Shown piece by piece: positions 1 through 9,700 of a stretch of DNA of 38,449 bases. The notes under the pieces were generated by a model. It saw nothing but the letters and a program-made list of their open reading frames with translations, ran no database searches and was not told the origin of the DNA. Numbering within the stretch: position 1 is the first letter of the stretch; each line of letters opens with the position of its first letter. The stretch comes from an uncultured Lentisphaeria bacterium. GTDB lineage: Bacteria > Verrucomicrobiota > Lentisphaeria > Oligosphaerales > Oligosphaeraceae. The stretch covers positions 1-38,449 of the forward strand of contig CAKUJM010000026.1 of assembly GCA_934661755.1 (NCBI GenBank), written 5' to 3'. The translations under genes were made by a program, and so were the position numbers.

Positions 1-76
1 GTGCTTTCCGTGCTTTCCGTGCTTTCCGTGCTTTCCGTGCTTTCCGTGCTTTCCGTGCTTTCCGTGCTTTCCGTGC
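1..76. repeat. 9-bp tandem array (GTGCTTTCC), left edge
   Basis: Eight perfect copies of GTGCTTTCC plus a partial GTGC occupy the first 76 bases, with no spacers. The window starts inside the array, so its true length is unknown. On the other strand the unit reads CACGGAAAG. The same unit recurs at 13122-13193, and a one-base variant sits in inverted orientation at the right edge. It lies directly upstream of a four-helix-bundle gene. The open frame through it encodes only an LSV repeat and is not taken as a gene. Confidence 0.95.
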
Positions 77-131
77 AACTTTTACCCGTTTTTATCACTG
101 AGGTTGTTTTTCCCGCACCGTGGTATAACGT

Positions 132-716
132 ATGCCCATGGACAAGAATATCCCCAATCCGGCCAACCGCATCGGCAATCATGAGAATCTGCGGGTTTTC
201 CAGTTGTCACGGCTGGTATACGATATCACCGCGCACTTTGTCGAATTGTATGTGCCTGCCAACAGTCGCACCCGCGACCAAATGGTCCAGGCTGCACGAT
301 CAGTGTCTCAAAATATCGCCGAGGGCAACAACGACTACTCGACCTCGGCTAAAATCGGCATCAATCTGTTTAATGTTGCCCGTGGCTCGCTGAAGGAATT
401 GCAGTGCGATTACCAGGATTTCCTGCGACAGCACTCATACGGGATTTGGACCAATGGCCATCCGCTCGCTGACGAGTTTATCCGACGCCGAGTTGCCAAT
501 GCCGCCGAATTCCGTGATTTTATCGGCGATGCAATGAACACCGGACAATTGGACAAGGCAGAGCTGGTGGCCAATGCCACCTTGTTGCTAATAAAACCAA
601 TACGCTTTATGCTCTCGAAACTTATCGATACCAAGATGGACGCATTTCTAAAACAGGGCGGCTTCAGCGAAAAAATGTATCAGCTACGTTCCCAGAAGCG
701 TCAGGAACAAGGCTGA
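132..716 (+). CDS. Four helix bundle (S23/IVS-type) suffix-domain protein
   Basis: This 194-residue protein belongs, by eye, to the four-helix-bundle family of proteins first known from 23S rRNA intervening sequences, in the longer form carrying a C-terminal 'suffix' domain. Diagnostic stretches are VYDITAHFVELYV, RDQMVQAARSVSQNIAEG and FNVARGSLKELQCDYQDFLR (about residues 34-100). The bundle core therefore spans about residues 22-140 and the suffix the rest. Two ATGs (132 and 138) are possible starts and neither has a clear Shine-Dalgarno site. The biochemical role of the family is not established; relatives include the Avd accessory protein of diversity-generating retroelements, which binds nucleic acid. 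No rRNA or reverse transcriptase is in this window. The gene sits between a 9-bp repeat array and a hairpin of related sequence, which may mark a cassette. Family assignment is confident; function is unknown. Confidence 0.85.
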   Translation: MPMDKNIPNPANRIGNHENLRVFQLSRLVYDITAHFVELYVPANSRTRDQMVQAARSVSQNIAEGNNDYSTSAKIGINLFNVARGSLKELQCDYQDFLRQHSYGIWTNGHPLADEFIRRRVANAAEFRDFIGDAMNTGQLDKAELVANATLLLIKPIRFMLSKLIDTKMDAFLKQGGFSEKMYQLRSQKRQEQG

Positions 717-723
717 CAAAAAG

Positions 724-757
724 CACGGAGGGAAACGGGATTCCGTTTCCCTCCGTG
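724..757 (-). terminator. 15-bp perfect hairpin, terminator of the adhesin operon
   Basis: CACGGAGGGAAACGG (724-738) and its exact reverse complement (743-757) flank a four-base loop. Read on the minus strand the stem is followed by CTTTTTG, so it has the form of an intrinsic terminator for the adhesin gene that ends at 782. On the plus strand it lacks a T-tract, though it could still cap the four-helix-bundle transcript. The arms start with CACGGA, like the unit of the 9-bp arrays. Confidence 0.75.
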
Positions 758-781
758 TACCTCCGTCAATCCGTCAATCCG

Positions 782-3700
782 TTACTTTGCGGCCTGCGGG
801 CCGAAGTTCCAGATGAAGGTATCCTCGGCGTTCTGGGCGCCTTCGACGGAGATGCCTTCCGGCAGGCCGTTGATCCTCACGGCCGGGGCGTCCAGGCGGA
901 TGCGCTCATAGCCGCGGCGGAGGTCTTCGCCATAGCCGTCGTTATAGAGCGCGGTGTGCGGGAAGTAGCGGTAGGCGCTTTCCAGCGGCCACGCCTGATC
1001 CATCAGCCACAGCTCCTTGTTAAGCAGGTTGAACATGTGGGCGTAGGCACGGTCGATGCGGCTCATCTGTTTGGCGGTGCCCATCCAGGCCACCGAATTG
1101 AAGATGACCAGTCCCGGCAGCTTCTTGGATTTGCTGTGGACTTCGCCGTCTCCGGAGGTGCCGCGGATGAATGCGAAGTACTCCCGTTCCGGCATGCCCG
1201 GCTGGGCATTGACGAAGAGATCGCCGCCGGCATTGACTTCCAGGGCGTTGCCGGCCTCGCCGATGTGGTCGCCGCTGGTCAAGTCGATGTCGTTGCCGGC
1301 ATTGACGGAGGCCAACGGGCTGCCAGTGATGGCGCCACTGGCATTGATGGCCACATTGGCATCCGCCTCGACGGTGTTGCCGATGTAGACATTTCCGGCG
1401 GCATTGACCCTGACATTGCGGGCGTCGCCAGCTTCGCCGTTGAGAATCGGGGTGCCATCCTCATGGGCATAGACCGTGCCCAGGCGCAGATTGCCGCCGG
1501 AGATATCGACATTGCCGTCTTCGGCGGTGACCCGCGTGAGCGTCATGTCCAGGCCATTGATCGCGATATCGCTGTCCTCGCCCTTGGCGACCAGCTGGCC
1601 GTTGCCGATATTCCGGGCACGGACGGTGATGTCGGACTGCGCGCCCTCGGTGATGGCCGAGACCCCCTTCACATCATGGTCGAGCTTGAGGTCGATATTG
1701 CCGCCGACACCGGTGGTATGGGCAAAGACGTGGTCGGCATCGGTATCGCCATGGACATCGATCTTGCCCCTGGCATTGAGGGTGACAGTCTCGGCAATGA
1801 GCGAGCCGTCGGAGTTGATGTCGCCCTTGAGGGCATTGAGGACGATTTCACTGCCCGGGGTGAGCGGATCCGTGTCACCGGCCTGGATCAGCCCGGAGTT
1901 GTCGATGTCGCCATCGCCGCTGGTGATCTCGGCCTTGATGTCAGCGTGCATCCGGCCGGTATCCTTGTTGTGGACATCGCCGTCGCTCTCGATGACGATC
2001 TGGCCTTCTCCATCGGTGATGTCGTAGGCGGTGATGCTCCCGGAGTTGGTGGTGTCGCCATTGGCCTTGATCCGGACCAGCTTGCGGGCGTAGATGTCGC
2101 CCTGGGCGTCATTTTCGACATCGCCGGTGGCCTTGATGTTGACGGCGCCTTCGTCGCCGGTGGCCGAGATCTGGCCGTTGTTGTACACATCGCCATGGGC
2201 ATCGATCTCGATTTCGCCGTTGGCGGTCATCATCGCCGCATGCGCGGCGTTGTTCACGTCGCCAGACAGGGTCTTGACCTTGAGGTTGTTGCGGGCCACG
2301 ACCACGCCACTGTTGGTGATGTCGCCGGAATCGCTGCTGATCATGACGTCGTTGCGGCCGACCACGCTCCCGGAGTTGCCGATGTCATTGCGTGCGGTCA
2401 ATCCGACATTCTTTTCGGCGCGGACCGACGCCTTGGCGCCGATGTCAATGCCGTCGCCGGAGATGATCTGCACATTGCCGGCCTGTGCCGTGACGGCGAC
2501 GGGCTGTTCGCCATCGCCTTCGCCATTGCGGATCCTGACATTGCCATTGCCGGTGCTGGCCAGTATGTCTCCGGCAGTGGCGGTCATTTCACCGGTGGAC
2601 ACCTGGAGGTCGCCGTTGTCGGCGCGCAACGTGATGCCTTTTCCAGCGATGACCTGCTCGCCGCCAACCACCAGGTTCTCCCTGGCGGTGTTGCTGACCG
2701 CGCCATTTTCGGCAGTCTGGTTGCCGTCGATCCGGGCGTCACGGCCGGCAGTGACGGCAATGTCGCCATCAGCGCTGACAAGATCGCCATCCTCGGAGAT
2801 GGCGACATCGCCGCGACGGGCCTCGATGGTGATGTCGTTCCTGGCATCCACGGCGGCGCCAAGCTGGATCTGTCCATCCTGGGCGGTAAGCTGCGCGGCA
2901 TCGCCGGCAGTGATGGCGCCGGTGACTGCCAGGTCATTCGCGGCATGGTTGATCACGCTGCCGCTGGTGGCCTTCTGCTCCCCGCTGATGTCGGCATTGC
3001 GGCCGGCCTCGGCGGAGATGACGCCATCATTGCTGGTGGCATTCGCGCTCAATTTCAGATCGCCATCGGTGGCCTTCAGGGTGATGTTGTCCCGGGCGGT
3101 GATCTCGCCCTCGACCGTCAGGTTGTTCCTGGCGGTGTTGCTGACCGTGCCATTGGCGGCACTCTGCATGCCGGTGACCTTGGCGTCGCGGCCGGCCTCG
3201 GCGGTGATGCCGCCATCATTGCTGGTGGCATTTGCGCTCAACTCCAGATCGCCCTCGGTAGCAGTCAGGGTGATGCTGTCCCGGGCGGTGATATCGCCCT
3301 CGACCGTCAGGTTCTCCCTGGCGGTGTTGCTGACCGTGCCATTGTTCGCGGTCTGCGTGCCGTCGATCCGGGCGTCGCGGCCGGCAGTGACGGCAATGCC
3401 GCCATCAGCGCTGGCAAGATCGCCATCCCCGGAGATGGCGACATCGCCGCGACGGGCCTCGATGGTGATGTCGTTCCTGGCATCCACGGCGGCGCCAAGC
3501 AGGATCTGCCCATTCTGGGCGGTAAGCTGCGCGGCATCGCCGGCGGTGATGGCGCCGGTGACTGCCAGGTCATTCGCGGCATGGTTGATCACGCTGCCGC
3601 TGGTGGCCTTCTGCTCCCCGCTGATGTCGGCATTGCGGCCGGCCTCGGCGGAGATGACGCCATCATTGCTGGTGGCATTCGCGCTCAATTTCAGATCGCC

Positions 3701-6700
3701 ATCGGTGGCCTTCAGGGTGATGTTGTCCCGGGCGGTGATCTCGCCCTCGACCGTCAGGTTGTTCCTGGCGGTGTTGCTGACCGTGCCATTGGCGGCACTC
3801 TGCATGCCGGTGACCTTGGCGTCGCGGCCGGCCTCGGCGGAGATGACGCCATCATTGCTGGTGGCATTCGCGCTCAACTCCAGATCGCCCTCGGTGGCCT
3901 TCAGGGTGATGCTGTCCCGGGCGGTGATCTCGCCCTCGACCGTCAGGTTGTTCCTGGCGGTGTTGCTGACCGCGCCATTGGCGGCACCCTGCATGCCGGT
4001 GACCTTGGCGTCGCGGCCGGCCTCGGCGGTGATGACGCCATCATTGCTGGCGGCATTCGCGCTCAACTCCAGATTGCCCTCGGTGGCCTTCAGGGTGATG
4101 TCGTCCCCGGCGATGATCTCGCCCTCGACCGTCAGGTTGTTCCTGGCGGTGTTGCTGACCGCGCCATTGGCGGCACTCTGCGTGCCGGTGACCTTGATGT
4201 CGCGGCCGGCCTCGGCGATGATGCCGCCACTCCTGGCGGTGATGGCCATGTCAGCCGTGATGTCGCCATGCTCCGCCAACACATTTACCTCCCTGGCAAT
4301 GACCTCGCCCCGGAGCTTCGCATCCATCCCGGCAAAGACGTGGGCAGCGCCTTCTTCACCGACCTCGATCGCGTCCACAGTCGCCGAGCCATCCATCGCC
4401 TGCACGGCGACGAGGTTCCTGGCGGTGATCCTGTCACTGACGAACAGATTGTTCCCGGCGACATTGACGACCGCCCCCTTGTTCGCGGTCTGGATGTCGT
4501 GGATGGCGACGTCGCCATTGAGCGCATTGACGACGATGTCGCCGTCAGTGGCCTCGAGGCTCTTGGAGATCGACGCGTTGCCATTCTTCGCGGACATGGT
4601 GATGCTGGCGGCCTCGACCGCCGCATTGCCGTCAATCGTCAGATTCCGACCGGCAGTGTATTCGGCCGCGCCGGTGGCGGTATTCTTGCCGCCGGTGATC
4701 TTCAGATCATGCCCGGCCGTCACCATGATCTTGCCATTGATCTCGTCAGTGGCCTCGATGGTGGTGTCCTCGCCGGAGATCTTGACATCGCCATTGGCGG
4801 CGGCCAGCTTGACTACCTGCGCCTTGACCGGACCGCTGATGGCCAGATTCACGGCGGCTTCATTGACAATTGCGCCATTCTCGGCAGTCTGGCGGCCATT
4901 GACCTCGACATTGCCAGCCTCGGCCATGACCTGGATTCCGTCGCCATTCGCCGTCAAATCCGCGCCGATTTCGAGATTGCCTCCCTGGGAGGTCATGCTG
5001 ATCGTGTCCGCAGTCACCATCGCGCCATCCCCGGTGGTCAGATTGCGCCCGGCGATGTATTCCGCCTTGCCGGCGGCATTCTGCTCACCGGCGATCCTGG
5101 CATCCCTGCCGGCGGCAATGGAGATGTCGCCTTTTTCGGCAGTCACCGCGCCCTTGAGGCCGACATCCTTGCCGGCGGCGACAGTGACATTTTTCTCGGT
5201 GGCGGTAAGGGTGCCCGCCGTGGTGGAGGTGACATTGCCGTTCTTCGTCTCGAGGAAGATGCTCTCCATCTCGATCGCCTGCGCGATGTCGATGTCGCCA
5301 TTTTCAACGATGGTTTCCAGGCTGCCGCCTTCGACTGCGCCGAGGTCGACGTCCAGGTGGGCGTCAAGCCTCAGTATGTCGGTTGCCTTGATCCTGCCAC
5401 GGTTCTCGATGCCGCCAGTCCTGGCGGTGACCAGGACGTATTTGGCGGCGGTGTCGCCGGTGATGACATCGCCGGTATTGGCGGTGATGTTCACCCGCGT
5501 GGTCAGCTCGGTTTCATTTTCGCCGTCTCTGCCGACCACGGCATTCTCCAGATCGACTCCCGCCTGGCCGGTGATGGATACGGAATCACCGACGAGCTTC
5601 GGCCTGCGCGCACCGGCGTCAGAGACATCCGCCGCCACCACTCCGGTATCGGCGGCGATCACCATGGTGCCCTTGCCGGCATCCAGCACGGAGTTGCTCC
5701 TCAATCTGACATCATGCCCGGCATGAATCCGCAGGTTCTCAAAAAACGAGGTGGATGCCGTGGTGATTTCGCTGGAGACAGTGATGTCGCCATGCTCAGC
5801 GGTCATGAAGGCGGCATCCGCCTGGACTTCGCCGCGGATATCGAGGTTGTTCCCCGCCTGGTTGATGACCATGCCATCAGTGGCGGCGGCACGCTGGCTG
5901 GCGCCGATTTCGGCGTTGCGGCCGGCTTCCAGGCGGATCTGACTGCCCTCGCCCTCTACCACAATCCCGCCCTCAACCGTCGCATCGCGGCCGGCAGTGA
6001 TCTGGACGCCGCCTTCCACGCTGGCGACATTGCCGTTGATGGACAGATCCTGCCCGGCAGTGAATTCAACCCGGTCCTTGCCCGACACGCCGTCGGCGTC
6101 GGCGTCAGCCATCTGGTATTCCAGATTGCCGGTCTTCGCGGTCATGGTGATGCCGGAATCGCCTTTCACATCGCCGATGACGCTGACATCCTCCTTGGCG
6201 GTGATGCTGACGCCCTGGGCGTCGTCACCCTCGTTGATGATGTCGCCCGTGACCGTCGCCGAACCCTCCTGGGCGTCTACCGAGATCGCAAGCCCCGATT
6301 TGATCGACCGGGTGGTGACGCTGCCGGTGGCGGTGTTCTGCACCCCCATGAAGCCGCCCTTGGCGCTCTGGGTGCCATCAATCAGCAAATCGCCGTCGAG
6401 CGCGTTGACGATGATGTCACCCTCTTCGCTCGTCAGCGCCTTGGTGGTGACATTGCCGCCCTCGATGATGATCGTGCCATTCGCGAGGGCGGCCGTCTCC
6501 AGAATCACATCGCCGGCTTCGGCGGTGTTGGTGATGTCGCCGCTCTTCGCATACTGCCTGCCACGAACGTTGATGTCGCCCTGCTTGCTGGTGACATCGA
6601 TATTGGCGTCGCGGGAAGCCAGGTCCAGGGTGGTGATGTCCTTCCCCGCTTCCACGCTCACGCCGCCGAAGGCAATGGCGTCGCTGTAGAGCCTGACGCT

Positions 6701-9700
6701 GCCGCTGTCGGCCTGGTACGTGATCCGGCCGACCTCGCCGTCCTCGCCGCCGATGGCGCGCGCATCCTGGACTCCCCGGATGCTGATGTCGCCGTCAGTG
6801 GTGCTCACGTTGATGGACGGCGCCACGGCGTTATTCCCGCCGGTGACTTCCAGACCGCCCATTTCGACGGTGATGTCCCCTTTGGCGATAAGATCGATGC
6901 TGCCGCCTGAGGTCGCCTTCCCGGAAATGCCGTCACCCGCCTTTCCGAGGGTGATGCTGCCGCCTTCGGTCCAGTTGAAGATCTGCCGTCCGGCCTCCTG
7001 GGTGCCCCTGATGACAATGTCGCCCATGGTGGCGGGGGCGCCAAATTCGTCATCCTGCCAACGGCCAACCATGATATTGAAGTTCTCGGCCTTCAAATTG
7101 CCGTCCACGGTGATGTTCTTCGCGGCATCGATGTTTATGCCGTCGATGACATCGATGTTCGCGGCATTGACGCTGCCCTCGCGCGCCATGTCCCAGACCC
7201 ACAAGGCCGTCTGGTCGGCAACTTTGACATCGCCGGACTGGCTGATGACATTGATGCCGCCCTCAGTCGAGACCTGCGCGCCCTCAAGCGTGATGTCGCG
7301 CTTGGCATCGACGAAGATATCGTACTTGGCATTCAGCGTGCTCGGGGCAATTTCATTGCCCTTGACGACGTTGAGGACCTCGACCTTGCCGACACCGCTG
7401 TTCATGGTGATTGAGCCGTCGGTGGACGCAACGGCGCTGCGCACCAGGATGTCCTTGTCCGCAGCCAGGATCACGCCCTCCGTGCCTTCCAGCGCCCCGG
7501 AGACCTCGATCGCCCCCTGCTTGGCATTGATCGTGGCCACACCCTTGGAATTGACCGCGCCGGCGACCACTGCATTGCGGCCGGCCAGGACCACCGCTGA
7601 GCTGTCGGCGTCGGCTACCGTAATTGCGCCATCGACTCTGGCGTCGTTACCGGCGGTCAGGGTGGCATCGCCTTCCGCGGCAGTGACCGCGCCGACGACC
7701 TTCAGGTCGTTGCCGGCGTGATTGGCAATGGCTTTGGCCTGCTGGCTGCCCTCCAAACCGATGTCGCGGCCGGCTGCGACCGTGATGCTGCCATTGCCGG
7801 CGGCGATGTTGGCGGCCGCGTCGCCGAAGACGTCCCGCCCGGCGACGACTTCGACGTCCTTGCCGGCGGTGATTTCACCATTGAACCTCACATCGCCGGT
7901 GCCGGCGGAAATCGTCACGTCCTTGCCCTCGACCGCACCATTGATGGTGGTGTCGATCGCGCCATGGACCCAGGCGTTGGCCTCATCTCCGGCCTTGATT
8001 TTGCCGGCCTTCACCGAACCTTCCTTGGCCATCAAGGCCACGCCCTCGCTGGCGGTGATGTCGCCGCCAGCCTGAAGATCGTTGCCGGCGGTCAGGGTGG
8101 CGTCGCCTTCCGTGGCGGTGACCGCGCCACCGACCTTCAGGTCGTTGCCGGCGATGTTGGTAATAGCTTTGGCCTGCTGGCTGCCCTCCAAACCGATGTC
8201 GCGGCCGGCTGCGACCGTGATGCTGCCGTTGCCGGCGGCGATGTTGGCGGCCGCGTCGCCGAAGACGTCCCGCCCGGCGACGACTTCGACGTCCTTGCCG
8301 GCGGTGATTTCACCATTGAGCCTCACATCGCCGGTGCCGGCGGAAATCGTCACGTCCTTGCCCTCGACCGCGCCATTGATGGTGGTGTCGATCGCGCCAT
8401 GGACCCAGGCGTTGGCCTCATCGCCTGCCTTGATTTTGCCGGCCTTCACCGAACCTTCCTTGGCCTGCAAGGCCACGCCCTCACTGGCGGTGATGTCGCC
8501 GTCAGCCTGAAGATTGTTGCCGGCGGTCAGGGTGGCATCGCCTTCCGCGGCGGTAACCGCGCCACCGACCTTCAGGTCGTTGCCGGCGATGTTGGTGACA
8601 GCTTTGGCCTGCTGGCTGCCCTCCAAGCCGATGTCGCGGCCGGCTGCGACCGTGATGCTGCCATTGCCGGCGGCGATGCTGGCGGCCGCGTCGCCGAAGA
8701 CGTCCCGCCCGGCGTTGACATCGACATCCTTGCCGGCGGTGATTCCGCCATTGAGCCTCACATCGCCGGTGTCGGCGGCGATGCCGACATTCCCCTGCTG
8801 GGAGACCACCTCGCCATTGATCCTCACGTTGTTGCCGGCAACGACATCGACGTCGCTGGCAACCGTGCTGTATTTGCCGTTCACGGTCACATCCCCGCCG
8901 GCCGCAATCTTGAGGAGCTCGCCCTCGTCATCCACCGACTGGACGGCGATATCGCCTCCGGCACGGATGACCGTCTCGGCATTTTCCGTTCCGCCGACGG
9001 CACGGGCCACCGTGACATTGCCGATTCCGCCGTCAATGGTGGCCTTCTGGCCGTCATTGACCACCGACTTGAGCGACACGCCGCCCTGCGTCTTCAATTC
9101 CAAGTCGCCATCGATGACCCGCAGATCGTGTCCATCGGCCACGAAACGCCCGCCGGCGGTGATCTGGCCGGTGGCTTCCAGCACCTTCGCACCCTCAGAA
9201 TCGTTGCGCGTCTGGAAGGTGATGTCCCCAGTAGCCGCATTGACGCCTGAAATCGTGGCCTCGTTGGCCGTCACGGCGATATTCTGCGCCGCAAGGCTGT
9301 CGATCGTGGCGGTGACGGCCCTGATGTCCGCATTGCCGGTGATCTGCGAATTGCCCACTGCCAGGTTGCTGCCGACCTCCACCGTGAGATTGCCGGAGGC
9401 CGTGATGCTCTCCAGCGCGTCCGTCCCGGAGTCGGCGAGGCTGGCGACGTTGATGTCACGCCCCTTGATGAGGCCGACCAACAGGTTGCCCTCTACGCCG
9501 CTGATGACAATGTCGCCCAGCGAGGTGAGTTTTTCGATGGAGATGCCTTTATCCGAAACGACCTTGATTTCGCCAACGGCATTGAGTTCCTGGAGATTCG
9601 ACGCCACGCCGGCCTTGACCTTCACGCTGCCGGCGGCGTTGATGACTGCATCGCCGGCGTCAAGCTCGCTGTCGGTGAGCAGCTCAAGCCTGCCGACGTT

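Noticed and set aside
1..393. Plus-strand frame starting in the left array (LSV repeats)
   Set aside because: It overlaps the four-helix-bundle gene in another frame and its repeat part is an artefact of the array.
1..757. Diversity-generating retroelement, suggested by an Avd-like fold
   Set aside because: No reverse transcriptase, template repeat or variable repeat is present; the protein matches the four-helix-bundle suffix family rather than Avd itself.
2094..5726. 1210-codon plus-strand frame in the adhesin repeats
   Set aside because: It is another shadow of the same repeats, rich in Pro/Ser/Ala, without a ribosome site or domain.
755..6910. 2051-codon open frame on the plus strand, opposite the adhesin gene
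   Set aside because: The opposite strand has a TPS domain, a signal peptide, a ribosome site and an intact partner gene. The plus frame is open because GC-rich repeat codons read backwards avoid stops, and its product is a repetitive Gly/Asp/Val sequence with no start signal.
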